Source of the DNA: Apostichopus japonicus | Lineage: Eukaryota; Echinodermata; Holothuroidea; Aspidochirotida; Stichopodidae | Assembly: GCF_037975245.1 (NCBI RefSeq) | Contig: NC_092571.1 | Coordinates: 1,842,501-1,906,500 of the forward strand | DNA: 64,000 nucleotides | Direction: 5' to 3' | Shown: in pieces, positions 50,901 to 64,000 of the stretch | Layout of the letters: the number at the start of each line of letters is the position of its first letter | Position numbering within the stretch: the first letter of the stretch is position 1 | Made by a program: the position numbers and the translations under genes | The notes under the pieces: generated by a model | Told to the model about the DNA's origin: nothing | The model's input: the letters and a program-made list of their open reading frames with translations, nothing else | Databases searched by the model: none

Positions 50901-53900
50901 TTTTTTTTTTTTTGACCGAAAGATTCACTTCTCAAATTACCACTCTGTATAATTATGCCATCTTGTGATTTTTTATCCATTGAATGGATCTTAATTATAT
51001 AGAAGTTGGTGTTTAAATTTAAACACAATGAAAGTGGCAGATTTGGTAGCTTAAGTACAGACCTTGAGGTTACAAAGAGCTGTGGATCGATAATCACAAA
51101 TTAAGAAAGGATTGTGGACAATATGAAGTTCAGTCTCATAATGTGTTATGACACAAGTACACATTAATGTGGGGCAAAACTGCAACATTCATTTATGTGA
51201 GTAGATAGTATGATACCTATGGCAACCTAAAATGCTGCTTCAATATGTTGGTTAGTTTGCTGTTTGAAATATAGTTTTCATTACCATTGTCAGGTTTTTT
51301 CATATTTCCCAGTTATAAACAGTATTAATGGCAGTTTTAATGATGGGAGGGATGCATGGTTAGACACGATGCACCTTTGCATAAATTCCAATACTTACAG
51401 TTTTTGGATAACATGTACTAGTGTTGAGCGAAACAAACGTCTCCGCACTTTGGGTGGTAGAATGAGAAGGGAGGGCATTGACCAGAAGGGTCCAGACATA
51501 GAGGGCGCACAGTGTTAAAAGGTTACCAGTTCATTCTAGGCACAATAGAACGTGAGAATCCTGAGGTTGTGATGAGACAGGTCAGCGAGGAGCGAAGTAA
51601 ATAATAAAAGTACAATCAAACTCCACTGCATGTCCACTTTATATATATATGACTGTCACTATTAAAATGGTCTATCTCCCACCAAATGAAAAACTGTTAG
51701 CTAGAAATGGGGGCGGGGGGGGGGGGGTGCATGGCTGGCTCATTACAAAATGACCTGTTAGGATGTGTCACTGCTGTGTTTACAGGAACAGTGCATGTTG
51801 TCTAACATAGCAGACAACATATATACAGCGCTTACTACATAAGGCATGCATTTTGTTGCATTGCATTATTGTATTGGGATTGCAGAAGGTACACAAAAAT
51901 ATCATGATTTCACCAGGTGACCTTTCACCTTGATTTGCTGCTTATATGCACAAGGAAGATGCATTCAAGATTTAAAATGATGAATAACGGTTGGTCTATT
52001 TCAGAATTTCCTGACCAGATGACCCAATCAAATTGCACCGCTGCTTATTAACTTGATGAATATGCATAACAAAGGTCCAGAATTCTTTGTACAGATCTGT
52101 AGTAGCATGAATGGTTTAACTGAAGACTTGGATTTCTTAACTTTTTTGGCTTTCAGAATTTTTACACTAATCAGAAGCTAGGACAACAAATGGACATGGT
52201 TGAGAAAAAATGCGGTGACAGAGAAGCACGTGAACTTTGGCCTCAACTCCAGAGACAGATTCCGCATTTATTCGAAGGAGTGGAGGTCGTTCCTGCCCTC
52301 CTTCATGGTGATCTCTGGGGTGGCAATGTAGGAGAGCTAGAAACAGAGCCAGGTAACTAATTAACACCCTTTTACAATATGAGGTTTTATTATAATTAGT
52401 CCTTTCATGATATGAACTTCTTGTGTCAATTTTGGGATAGCATTCAGCCGTTTTCATGAGCCTCTGCTTTAAAGTTGCAAGACAACTCTCTTTATACCTA
52501 ATTACTACCTCATGACTGTGCTAGGCCTAGGTTACATAAAATAATGGGATATATATCAAAATGGCAATGAAATAGTTTTCCATTTAATATTCTTTCATGT
52601 TGATTTAGCTGTGTCAATTTTATTCTTCATGTTCATGTTTTAAGGGTTTTGTCATTTTGTTGTCATTGTAAAGCGCTCTTGAACATGCTTAAGCATGAAA
52701 AGAGCGCTATATAAATTTGGTAAAATAAAAATAATAATTTAGCTATTATTATGAGTAATGCAAAGTTCCCTTCTGACATCTTAAAAATTTACATCCATGA
52801 GACTCTAAATTCATTCAATCCTTGACGGATATACATCATCTGTGGCATTTGCTCTTCAAAGTGGTGCAACAAACATGGCTGAGGATGGGTAGGGGATAGT
52901 TACCCACAGACCCCCTTTACTAAGCTCATAATTGCCCCCTCTGATGTTATCTCTACCCCTACTTTAACTGAAGAAGTAAAAGTTAATACCTGTTAAAGTA
53001 AGCCATATTTTTTACACATAATTTACATCCTCTAAATACCTAATTTTTAATATATATGCCTTGAACTCCAAATGTGAACATAACTGGTTGTTTTGAAGAA
53101 AAGTTGCACAAAGACGGAGCCTATGTTCATGAAAAGCCAAAGTTCAGTTATGTCCATGAACTCATCCTTCTCTCTGTTATAGTCTAGTTATATCACATGA
53201 TCAACTGCTCATGTTACATCATCGGAGCCACAATGCATATGTGCATTCTGGTTATATCACATGATCAGTACTACCACAGCCAATGTGCATGAAAAGCCAA
53301 CAGTTATGTCCATGAACTCATCCTTCTCTCTGTTATAGTCTAGTTATATCACATGATCAACTGCTCATGTTACATCATCGAAACCACAATGCATATTTGC
53401 ATTCTGGTTATATCACATGATCAGGACTACTGCAGCGGTGTGATTATGACACTGGTTTTCCTACAGCGGAATCCCAAAGAAACTGATACCAAACTTGATC
53501 ATTATTCCTAAAGGCAAATAAGCTTTCCTGGATCTACCCAGAGATTGAATCATGGACGAATTCTAAACCCAGCGATTGTGACCCAAGAGTCACTGGTTCG
53601 AATCCTGTTCTAGTCATAAATTTCTTTGTTCTTTCCCATTGCTGGTAATTTCCCAGTCAGTTTTCCATTATTCATTTTAATACTTTTAAATACATTTTAA
53701 TACATTTTAAATAATACTAGGAGTGGTAGCTCAATGGTTAACGCCAGTGCCTTTCAATCATACGGTCCCGAGTTCGAGTCACTCCAAGATTAATGTATGT
53801 CGTCCAGTTACAGAGTTGTTTACAATTGACATTTCTTAATCATAGACGTTAAATATGAATTTAAGAGACTGACTTCCGTCAGCTTGCGGCTTTGATAAGT

Positions 53901-55599
53901 CAATGAGGCTTCTTCGCGAGTTCCTGCTTGCAGGAGGATCTAAAAATACAAAATACAATTTAATACTTTATGTGTAATTTACATGAAAAAACCCAAAAGC
54001 TGTATTTCTCTTGATGTACCTTCCCTGCCTCTTTCTGGGTTTTAACAAACAAACCGGGGGTGAGATCCCTGGTTACAAGGTACTGTATGCAAGGTACTGT
54101 GGCTTGCGACCCCCACCCCACCCCCTCAGTCAAGAAATGGCTATTTTGGGATCACCATTAACTATGGGCTTGATAGATCGGTCGATAGAGTGCCGGGCTT
54201 GTGACCCAGAGGTCACCAGATTGAAGCCTATTCTTTAGCGATAAATTTCTTAGGTCTTTTCCATTGATTTGAGAAACTTTTCAGATATCTGTCCTTTTAT
54301 TGCAGTGATATTTGATCCAACCTGTTTCTACGGACACTCTGAATATGAGTTTGGCATCACTACCATGTTCGGAGGATTTTCCAGTTCGTTCTTCTCCTCG
54401 TATCACAAACTCATCCCCAAGGCAGCTGGCTTTGAAGAGCGACAACAGTTGTACCAGTTATTTCATTACTTAAATCATTGGTGAGTAATGAATAATCTTG
54501 AAAGGTTTCTTTAAAAGATGTGTAGACGGTTCAGAGCGTCTGATGTTTCTACTCATGGAATCATTTCTTTACATTCTCCCTCCCCCCTCCCCCTCCCCTC
54601 CCCCCTTCCTCCTCCCCTTCCTCCTCCCCTCCCCTCTCCCCCTCCCCCATCCCTTCCCCCAGAATGTTATCTTAACAGTCAGTTTTTGGTTGCTTATGTT
54701 TAAAGTTAGAATAGGTATCTTGTCCATGTGTAAGTTGATTGTAACTCGCAGATCGCTGCAGTTTACAATTTTTGAAGACAAAGACTTCTATGGATGGGCT
54801 TTGTTTTAAGATCAGATTATATTTGGGCCATATTGGCAGTTCGCAAGCTGACTTTTCGGAATTCTTCCATAATTCTTGTTGAAAGAATCCCCGAAATTTG
54901 GACTGTTTGGACTGCAATATTGTTCTAATTACAATTGATTCTATGCTTATCAGTACTGGAAGAGATGATATAAGGTGCACAGCGGGATATGCATTGATTA
55001 TTTTGAGTTTGTAATGTAAGTCATAGCAGTGCATGAATTCAGTACAAATTAATGTTACGATGGACTAATAATACGGAGGAAGATGTGTTTTAAGTTAGTA
55101 CACTGCAGCGGTTCATCAGGTGTTATTGTATATATCATAAGTCATACAGTGAAGTAGGTGTTAAGACTGGGAAGTGAGAGAAAGGAGAGATAGACCAAAG
55201 ATGAACTAAGACAATAGGACAAATTGGGACAACCTGAAAACCACACCACCCCCACAATCCCCCATGCATACTTCACGGGACATCTGAAGGTGTGCTCGGT
55301 TCTCAACATTTTGTTTCCAAAAATCCAAACACCCACCCCGCCCCTCCTTCGGATTGAGGTTCTAAATATGCCACTTTTCTCGCCTCCTTACACCCCTCCT
55401 TCCTTACAACCCCTCCTCCCTTTCACCCCCTCCTCCCTAACACCCCTTCTCCCTTACACCCCTCCTCCCTTACACCCCTCCTATGGATTTATATTCGTAT
55501 TTGACAAAATCTTATTTTCTTTATGCTTGTTTCAGGAATCATTTTGGATCAGGTTACAGAAGCTCCTCTTTATCTATTATGAGAAAGTTGATCAAGTGA
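47829..55599 (+). CDS. FN3K: Fructosamine-3-kinase / ketosamine-3-kinase
   Basis: Six exons (47829-47972, 48967-49154, 50299-50482, 52157-52352, 54306-54480, 55536-55599) sum to 951 nt, giving 316 residues; human FN3K has 309. The enzyme phosphorylates the 3-hydroxyl of sugars attached to protein lysines, so the adduct falls off (cytosolic protein deglycation). Visible motifs: Gly-rich loop [11 protein letters not shown] with Cys24 aligned to the redox-sensitive Cys24 of human FN3K; VFVK with the ATP-binding Lys; FIMEHL hinge; CCGYLPQ; catalytic HGDLWGGN (~222-229); metal/phosphate segment [15 protein letters not shown]-terminus [19 protein letters not shown] chose ATG 47829 because it gives the family's usual N-terminus. 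It could equally be called FN3KRP, since the single invertebrate gene is ancestral to both. Polyadenylation signals AATAAA lie at about 55874 and 55932. Confidence 0.96.
48967..49154 (+). CDS. FN3K: FN3K exon 2: N-lobe and hinge
   Basis: The acceptor is ataaaag; it starts [15 protein letters not shown]. It includes [19 protein letters not shown] and KLGEQLAR; donor AG|gtaggt splits an Arg codon. Confidence 0.94.
49989..50207 (+). repeat. tRNA-derived SINE, family 1
   Basis: It has the A box TAGCTCAGTGG and B box GAGTTCAAGTC, followed by a conserved body ending GTTCCTGCTTGCAGGAGGAT. The full structure is shared with 53720-53943, and the head with positions 1-83. It lies in FN3K intron 2. Confidence 0.85.
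50299..50482 (+). CDS. FN3K: FN3K exon 3
   Basis: The acceptor is attttcag; it encodes [17 protein letters not shown] to [20 protein letters not shown]; donor GTG|gtgaga. It corresponds to the variable insert and the CCGF(I)PQ motif. Confidence 0.93.
52157..52352 (+). CDS. FN3K: FN3K exon 4: catalytic HGDLWGGN
   Basis: The acceptor is ctttcag and the donor G|gtaact; 65 codons plus one base. [20 protein letters not shown] precedes [14 protein letters not shown], which holds the catalytic Asp and metal-binding Asn. Confidence 0.95.
52660..52735 (+). repeat. Retroelement-like 3' tail
   Basis: TTGTAAAGCGCTCTTGAACA followed by AAGAGCGCTATATAAAT can form a hairpin of AGCGCTCTT with AAGAGCGCT. This is a common style of 3' tail on metazoan non-LTR/SINE copies, with a short A-rich end. 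Family assignment is uncertain. Confidence 0.45.
53128..53434. repeat. Two-copy ~150-bp tandem duplication in FN3K intron 4
   Basis: A segment beginning near CATGAAAAGCCAA and ending TATATCACATGATCAG is present twice in a row (about 53128-53280 and 53287-53434) with few differences, so the duplication is fairly recent. Confidence 0.85.
53570..53690 (+). repeat. tRNA-Thr-like SINE, 3' part
   Basis: GATTGTGACCCAAGAGTCAC, then the B box GGTTCGAATCC and the tail ATAAATTTCTTTGTTC. This is the same family as 36549 and 54166, truncated at its 5' side. Confidence 0.65.
53720..53943 (+). repeat. tRNA-derived SINE, family 1
   Basis: Head GGAGTGGTAGCTCAATGGTT, B box GAGTTCGAGTCACTCC, and a body ending GTTCCTGCTTGCAGGAGGAT. 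It is similar to 49989-50207 throughout. AT-rich repeats flank both sides. Confidence 0.87.
54166..54275 (+). repeat. tRNA-Thr(UGU)-like SINE
   Basis: GGCTTGATAGATCGGTCGAT, then an anticodon loop CTTGTGA (TGT), a decayed B box and the tail ATAAATTTCTTAGGTC. Third copy of this family in the window. Confidence 0.65.
54306..54480 (+). CDS. FN3K: FN3K exon 5: DPxxFYGHSE segment
   Basis: The acceptor is tattgcag; G|TG joins exon 4. It encodes [20 protein letters not shown] to YQLFHYLNH; the donor TG|gtgagt splits the Trp codon. Confidence 0.95.
54570..54661. repeat. C/T-rich low-complexity tract
   Basis: CCCTCCCC-type polypyrimidine run in FN3K intron 5. A second, CTCCCTTACACCCCTC-type repeat lies at about 55380-55490 near the last exon. 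Confidence 0.85.
55536..55599 (+). CDS. FN3K: FN3K last exon
   Basis: The acceptor is gtttcag. It completes Trp and encodes [20 protein letters not shown], then TGA. This aligns with the human C-terminus as I know it. Confidence 0.95.
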
Positions 55600-58500
55600 T
55601 TCTACTGGGAAGATGAATTTACAAGAAATATGAAAGAGATGCCTTTAAAAACAAATAAGAAAGACAACACGAAATGAGAAGATTGGACTCAAAGGCTTGC
55701 CATTAAACTTGACCATACGAAAGTGCTACTGGAGTGTGTGTGTGTTCACTCGACTTGAACAAAGGAAGTCCTCAGATGTCATTTCAAAGGAATCACCACA
55801 TCCTCAGAAGAATTCCAATTTTAAAGTGTATTGTTAAAGTTAGGGTATTTGAATCTGAACAATGGAGGAAACCAATAAAGTCCTCAGCCTTCTGAATGTA
55901 AAACACACTGATGCTGTGGAAGAGGGGAGGTAATAAAGATAATTTATAAAAAGAACCCTTTTTGTAATATTGGCAAAAGTACTCTTTGTTCTTAAGTGCC
56001 GAATTGGTAATTTTCAAACATGCTTGTTGTTGGAAGGAAAACGTACGTTCAAATACATAATCACAAAGAAATTAATTGTACGGATCAATTTGGCCAGAAA
56101 TTTTCATGTAATTTTGTGGTTTGTCTCCTCAAATCGAAAGACTGAATGCCCACTACCTCTCGAAGTCTTGGCTCCCTCATCCTGCCCCTCACCCCCCCCC
56201 CCCCCCCCGCCGATTCATTTCTCCTCTGTCATTCCATTATACTGTTTTCTTTAAGAATACCAACCACGTTACCTGGAAGTGGATTTATCTCAAAGGAAGG
56301 AAAACTGAGTTTTATTCTGTATATTCTACTTTCTTGTTTTGGAGATATAACATATAAAAATAATATAATATATAAAAAATATAGATATTAACCCATCCTA
56401 ATATCTGATGCAGTTTTGTGGTATATTGCATGATCTGACATCCCTTGGTACAGAGCTATTTTTAGAATTCACAGGAAAGGAGGGGGCGGGTTGGGTGGGG
56501 GAATGGTTGTAAGGCAATTTTGACCATGTGATCATATTGTACAATTTTCCACAAAAACAGCAAAATCGGGTAGAAATATAACAGTGAGAAACTTTGACCT
56601 ACATTGGCATATAAATCAGAATGATTCATTTCCCCCGCGAGGACGTGGGAGTAAAGACCATCACCAATGTTAAATCTTACTTTATTCTTACTGCTAGAGT
56701 GTACGATATACATTCTTCCTCTCATGGTGGTAGCCACCACGAGCGATGAAGGGTACTCGGCGCAAGAACCCTCCCCCCCCCCCCCCAAATGGGCAATCTT
56801 CTATAACTGCTATTTTTGCGGTGGTTTAAATATGCTGGACTTCATTTAATTTGAACAAGATTACGACCAGCACAACGCACTGCAGCCAGTATATACGCAG
56901 AATTGTAGTAATAAGCATGCGCGTCCTTCACCTATTATCATACATTGCCCTCGCTTACATGCTTATCACTTTTTAGGTCAGTCAGTACGGCAGGCACATT
57001 CGTTTGATATCCGGGACTAGTGTTACTTATAAAACGAGGAATTAGCCAGACAATGAAAATCAAATTACGTAACAGAAAGAAAGGCTAACGAAGCCCGAGT
57101 GACCTCACTGAACCATCTTAATGATATTACTTAAAACAAAATACCTCAAACTATCTAAGCGTAGCGCCACCATCAGTTGGCGCGAAGCATAGAAGAAAGT
57201 TTTGGCCGAAAATGCCTCCCAGATCGCTGGAAATGTCACTGCCCAGGCCTTGCAAGTTGCATCTAAGCATTTTCTATTTTGAAATTACCAGCGATATCAT
57301 AAAAACATACAAAACAAATATGCTCAAGGGGGGGGGGGGGGGCGGTCGCCCCCTTGCCCACCTGGCTACGCGCCTGGAACGAAGTACGGAAAGGAAACCT
57401 GAAACTTAAGGAGGCACACATCTCTTGAACCTTTCTTCAGTTTAACTATCAACACTCCAGATTTTCTTCAAATTTCTCAACGCATTATACGGTATGTCAA
57501 TGATTTGCGTGATGTGTTAGCATTGCTAAGACTATATACTATACGATTCTCTTTAAATTTATTGCTTTTATAGGCCGGACTACTTGAAAAAGTTGGTTTG
57601 GATGACTAAATGGAATTTTATGAAAGGTTATAACCCGAAAAATGAAGTAGGCGATTGTATATACATACATAGCAGGTCACTGCATGACCACGGGAAGCTG
57701 AAAGGTTATGGAGGAGCGATAAGGATACAACCATGCAGGATTTGAAAAGAAAGGGGGGGGGGGAGATTGGGGCCATGAGGTTGTTGACGCCGACTTCCAT
57801 GCGGATGGGGGTATCTTCTCCAGAAGAAAATAAAATCGTAGACGTAGAATGAGGTATTCTGGACGCATATTTAACATAAAGGTCTATTATTAGGTGAAAA
57901 CATTAGGTTGTGCGAATAACTACTTTGAATTATTTCTCGGGTTGAAAAAAACCAAGGGAAATCGGGGGGGGGGGGATGGTGAACGCCTCACACCCCTGGG
58001 TCCGCGACTGATAGCCATTGCAGCTTTAAGATATAATTACAGGGCTCCTCCCCTCCCCCACCTCTTAATACGTACTTGCTTACATTTGACATTGTCACGT
58101 GATACAATGATTCATCCTCAAACTCAAACAGATCTTTCGAAGTTCAATTCGATCATATACCGTATCAGTGTTTGCTTAACAAACAAATATTTGTTTACTT
58201 GAAATGTCTTTTAAAAATTCTCAACCTCTATCAGATAATTCGGAGATAATTTGAATGGAGTTTATCTTGAATTTGTAAAACGTTTGGTAAACACCAGCGA
58301 ACATTTGTGTAACGGCAAATATAGGGAACCGAAATAACTTAATGACATTCACATTGCTATATATATACAGTTTATTGTTTAGCATTTATTCTATAGTCAC
58401 TTACAGTGGATATCTTATAGGTAATATCTTTTTCGTATACATAACCGTCCAACATAACATCGTACATAACGCTACACCAAAGCAAAACGAGTTTACCAAT

Positions 58501-58678
58501 CATATCTGGTTTACATGTATCTTTGGTTTACAGTTTCGGGGGGGGGGGGGGTAAAAAGGAGCGGAGAGGGGCCGTTACCTTGAGCAAATACCAACGTGTT
58601 GATTGTCGTTGTCTTTCGTATTGGTTTGAACTTTGAACCCATTTAACCTTCTCATGAAACCTTCAAAAGTTCCCATCA
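55600..58678. other. FN3K 3' UTR and intergenic sequence
   Basis: The 3' UTR has AATAAA at about 55874 and 55932. No further gene is supported. At 57150-57380 there is a one-ended hAT-like remnant: a right end complementary to CAGGCGCGTAGCCAGG, with the interior block shared with 34604 and 46600. Confidence 0.6.
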
Positions 58679-58686
58679 GGTGCACG

Positions 58687-59790
58687 CACTGGCGGATCCA
58701 AGGGGGGGGGGGGGGCCAAGGGGGCCATGGCCCCCCAAAGGTGAGCCAAAAAGTGTTTCCGAACATCCGCTAAATCATATGATTGGAAATTAAAAAAATC
58801 GAGAGGAATAGCAGTGGTAGACTAGTCTAAACCTTTTCGTTTTCTGGTTTAAAATTAAATGCAGAGCTCCCAACTGACCCGCAATTCGCGGAAATTAGAC
58901 CCGCATTCTAACACCCAAACCCGCTGATCCGCACAAGCGTCCGAAAAAACCGCATTGTAATTGTCAAGTATACATAAAAAATTTGCATCAATTTTTGACT
59001 TAGCAACCATCATTTCTTTAGCATTTAGCATAATAGGGTATAAAACCTCCTTTACAGCATCATTTGAACCTCAAATTAGCCTATATTTCTTTTCATTGGG
59101 GCGAGCAGCGAACATTTTCATGCCACGGGAAAGAATGAATTATCACCTACTATTCAATTTATTGATGTTAAACACAAAAAAATGCATATTTCTCAGAAAA
59201 TTTTGGGTGACAAAAGCCTTTCTAAGTGCCACCTTTTCAAGTTACATGTAGGCATCACCAGGATTCCCAAAAAAAATCAAAAGGGGAGGGGGACACCCCC
59301 TCCCCTTATACCCCTCCCCCAGGACGGCGATTCGTGGCATGGACCAGCATTTGCCTTCTCAAGAGTTGGGAGCTATGTAAATGTATGCATGGGCGGCGAT
59401 CCTCGGGGGGGGGGGGGGAGGGGGATATATCCCCATGAAAATGGGTGGAGGGGATGTAATACACCATATCCCCCCCCCCGACCAAATGCCAGGGATAAGA
59501 ATATTTTCATGCCTACATTTATGCATCATCGTGAATGTACGGCTCTTTTTTAGCTTCATTTCTCGCCTACTATAAACGCAGTGCGATCTTTTCAAATAAA
59601 CCGTCTTTATCTTTATCACGGTATTGATATAGTACATATATACACCTGGGAAACATTTTTTTAGAAGTAAATTAACATCACCATTGTACACTTTTGTCGC
59701 ACCAAATTGCATCTGAGGGCATTCAGCAATAGAAAATTTTCCAAATGCCACTTTGGCCCCTCCCAAACAAAGGCCCTGGATCCGCCAGTG
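58687..59790. mobile_element. hAT-like element with CACTGGCGGATCC ends
   Basis: The inverted ends are CACTGGCGGATCCAAGG and the complement of CACTGGCGGATCCAGGG. A perfect 8-bp duplication, GGTGCACG, is at 58679-58686 and 59791-59798. No transposase. Its right half (~59385-59650) matches, in reverse, the block at ~35100-35396, and starts with CATGGGCGGCGATCC, so it contains another inserted or shared element. Confidence 0.88.
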
Positions 59791-60824
59791 GGTGCACGTA
59801 CACCCATTAGTCTAACTAGCGAATCAATATTATCATTAAAGCGGGGCTAAATACTATTTTACGCCAAAACATTAAATATTCAGTCTCACGTATACTTCAA
59901 GTTGTCCGCTTTACAAAACCCTTCGAATAATTAGCCGTAACCACATCCCAACTTGATAGATTTGGAAAAGAGAAACGAAAATTTGTCTAAGCTGCCTCTT
60001 GGTTCCATTCAAAGATGACTTAAGGCACAAAACGTAATTTTAATAAACACACTTCTATCAGTCCAGGTCGTATTCCTATATCACTTTTAATTTTTGGAGA
60101 AAATGACCCTTTAAACAGCCGATCGGTCCATTAGTTAAAGTGACTGGACGTTAAAGTCTACCACACATAGGCCTACAATGAGGTCAGTTCTTCAGACTTA
60201 AATTAATGGGAAACAAACATGTCCTCAAATCCACAATTTACTACAACTTTTTCAAAGACGAATGGAATTGAGTGTCATCCAATGGTTCTCTGTTGTGTAT
60301 ATAAAGTTAAAAGAACATGTTTTGGTTGAGTTATTAACATTCATAAAACAATGGATTAAAATGAATATTCAGAGATGTTCTGAGTAGCGGACGTCATAAT
60401 CATATTAACGTTAAAGGAGCATATTTAAAAGAAATATCTTGAATACCGGAGTAGTAACAGAAACGTTACTAACGCTAAAAATGTCTTCCATCTTGGACCA
60501 TTATATATCGAGATTAATTCTGCTAAGTCATCCTGTAACGGTAACTCGCACCGCGTGATTGTGGGAATTTCAACACAAGACCTAAACGCGATCGTTTCTC
60601 TGACTTCGAGAAATAGGAGTGTCCTCTTCTGAACGGAACTTTTCAAAATCAGATGCATAGGGCTAAGCTTATTTATGTTATTCAACAACGTATGTGTTTT
60701 GATTTTGTATGGTTTCGGTTTTAACCCTCTCTTTCTTTGATTTGATTTGTTTCGTTTAGTATTATTTGCATTTGTTAAACGCCTTTCATTACTCCTTTGT
60801 GATGTTGCCGTTTTACATATCTTT

Positions 60825-61516
<692 letters not shown>

Positions 61517-64000
61517 TTCAACAATTTGTAGTGACAACCAGTGGGCAGGACACTTTATTATCTAACTGAGGGAGACATTTCATTTCTCTTAATGATAAGA
61601 ATGTACAAAAACAAAACTCTTTCATAAGTGTCAAAACATAACGTCATTCGATGTGCACTACTATCATGTGATTAACTGTTACCTACCCCTAGAAAGAAAG
61701 CTGTGGGAAACTGATATCATAGTACACAGCCCCCCACACCATACGTTTATATCCGTTGGGTTAAGTGTGTGATAACCGGCCCAGGTATCTACTTGTTGGA
61801 CAAACAGGCCCAGTTATCTACTTGTTGGACACTCTGTCGTGACTGAAAAATATTTGAACAATTTTACTACTATAATAAAACCAGGGGCAGTTGCTTAATG
61901 AGATGATATAGAGGTAGTCCACAAGATGCAATAAACCTGTCGATCATAATTGTGAAAATAATCTGTGTTAAACAAGAGAATGGGATAGCAGCAAGGTCGG
62001 GCTATACCATACATCCTTAAAACTCATTGGAAATACTGAAAATGTGTAAATACTGGTCGAAAGAAGGTCTCAACCAAACTTCTTGGGTTTCCCGAAAACA
62101 AAATTGTGATGTACTCAAAGCCGAAGCCACAGTGAATTAATCAGGTCACACATCCCCCGTTAGGGGAACATTCCCATGACGTAAGAGGAGGGCGGGGGAG
62201 GGGGGGGGGTCCTCTGAGGTATAATCGTGGAGGTCAAATGGTGCCTTCTGGAACACATTTAAGCTAATAATTAAATCTTTACTAATGTCTACACGAAATT
62301 TGGGTTTCGGATTGAAATGGAGGTGGGGGGGGGGGGGGTTGTACACTCCCTCTGTACTCACCGCCCTGGCAAAGACAAGACTATAGAAAGGGTCAGAACA
62401 GTAAGATAAATTGATAACTTTTATACACACTGTACTATATTAAATACATTTGAAATCAAACATTCAGCTCACTTTGTCCTATTCTTGACACGTATTGGCT
62501 ATATTATCATTCATCTTTGACTTTCAAAAGTTCTCAACTTTTAAGAGGCTAAAGGGCAATGTTTGATTCCACATAAAACAAACGCAACTATGACTGGCAC
62601 TTTGTGTCATTTTTTTTTTCTATCAGCTATAATGAATCGCCTCGGGTTTGTTTTGGTTTGTCGGTGCAACATGCTTAATAGTTTTGTTATGTTATTTATT
62701 GACAGTATATCAACACATGCACATCTGTGATTGAATGTTGACCAACAAATGATAGTTTGGGATCGTGTTAAAGAGACACAGAAACAATTTCGTAAAATCA
62801 ACTTGTTTTTGTAAGTTGGGTTACAAATATTGTTAACTTGTATCCCAACAGGGTATGTTTTACGTCAAATAAATTAACGACTTAAAAATGCTGCAATGCG
62901 AAGAGAAGCTTTAATTGGACATTTTCGAGCCTGAAATTATTTCTTCTGTATTTATTTGATATAAAACACGATTTTTTTGCATATTCTCTCCATATTTATT
63001 AATAAACAAAACCTACAAAGGTGTTTCGAACCAGGTAATAGGGAACAATATATTGACTTGGGTCAAAGGTTACGATAAGTTACGACAATTGCGACAATTA
63101 CGTCACGCCACAATCCGTTTCAAAGTTCACACAACTCTTGCTAAGAAATGCCTTAGTTTTAATACAAGCAAATCAAGATTAGCAACCATAAAAGAGTTTA
63201 TATTGACCGTTATAGTTTATGTGTGGTCATTCCGAAACGGCTTTCAATATAAAAGAAATAACAAATAAATAAAAAAACGAATATATTCCCCGTGAACCCG
63301 TTGTAGATGTTTAAGAGAAACTTACATAAAATCTAAACATGGTGAGTTTGAAAACGTATCGAAAATGTGACAATATTTAATATTTTAAAGTGGTTACCAA
63401 AACTAATGGAAGACCTATGATCATTTTACATTATTCTTAATACAAAATTCGAAGAAACGACGCAAAACTGATACTTACAAGAGATATGACATTAGTTCAA
63501 ATTATCTTTAAGGAAATAATTTGCTTATATGTTTAAAAAGTGCTTCATCTTTTTATGTAAGAGTAGAGAGGGGGGGGGGGGGGGCGGCGCAGACTTTAAA
63601 TTTCTGTAATAAGGGCAGATTTGATTATTTAGATTGTCTTTGAAAGGAATCAGCTTGCATTCAAGCATAAAACTTTCTCAGTATTTTGAAAGAAAGAACA
63701 AAAGTTTAAAAAAATAAAGTAAAAAAAAAAAAAAAGTGGGCGTGTCGGTATGTAGGCCTAAATGTACGCCTATGGTATATCGACCATGTATCAGGATCCT
63801 TGTAAAAGAAAGATAATATTATAATTCTAATTGAAGATACGGTTTATAAAGAGATTACGCTAGTTCATCTAGTCCAGTAGGCAATACGTACTTGTTTTTT
63901 TTTTGGTTTTTTTTTTATTAGTCAGCCACATTTTGAGAATTCACTCTTTGACAGTGGCTACGATGGTCACTTTTTTGGGGGGAGTTACATTCACTCTTAT
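61517..64000. other. Intergenic sequence
   Basis: AT-rich with several poly-G tracts (near 62198, 62325, 63571) and no supported gene or RNA. Confidence 0.6.

Overview
The window is eukaryotic nuclear DNA, most likely from an echinoderm; I cannot name the species. The evidence is spliced metazoan genes with GT-AG introns, a single-pass REJ/GPS receptor of the kind known from sea urchin sperm receptors and polycystin-1 relatives, tRNA-derived SINEs, many small hAT-type elements, minisatellites, and long poly-G tracts. All gene models were built by hand from reading frame, splice sites and intron phase.

Three genes were found, all on the + strand. (1) Positions 1006-7515 hold the 3' half of a mitochondrial 2-oxoglutarate/malate carrier (SLC25A11). 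It has three internal exons and then two alternative last exons, each complete, in phase and with its own stop. One internal exon's 3' end is tandemly copied in the next intron, bringing decoy 5' splice sites. (2) Positions 14342-44037 hold a 25-exon gene whose exons sum to 9378 nt (3125 residues). It encodes a signal peptide; about 1,500 residues of acidic Tyr/Trp/Ser-rich sequence in one 4.5-kb exon, with four divergent copies of a Cys-containing three-part helical repeat; Cys-rich CNG/CGVCGGDG repeats; an IPT/TIG-like domain; a REJ region; a furin-like site; a GPS motif; one transmembrane helix; and a Pro-rich tail with a PPxY motif. I do not recognise the N-terminal repeat family, and this is the best candidate for something undescribed. 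(3) Positions 47829-55599 hold a complete six-exon fructosamine/ketosamine-3-kinase gene (316 residues).

The rest is intron and intergenic DNA dense in repeats. It includes a 2.57-kb hAT-like element (9622-12189, perfect 8-bp target duplication) containing about 17 copies of a 138-bp G-rich unit; a hAT element nested in another (46485-47299), each with its own 8-bp duplication; further hAT-like elements at 34412-35751, 35835-36159 and 58687-59790; a pair of TTAA-flanked elements in opposite orientation (6902-7236, 22750-23118); two tRNA-derived SINE families; and a roughly 300-bp ATA/TAA array at about 60827-61126. I saw no convincing gene between 7516 and 14341, between 44038 and 47828, or after 55600.

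The three genes show no sign of a shared pathway: a mitochondrial carrier, a cell-surface or secreted adhesion-type receptor, and a cytosolic protein-repair kinase.
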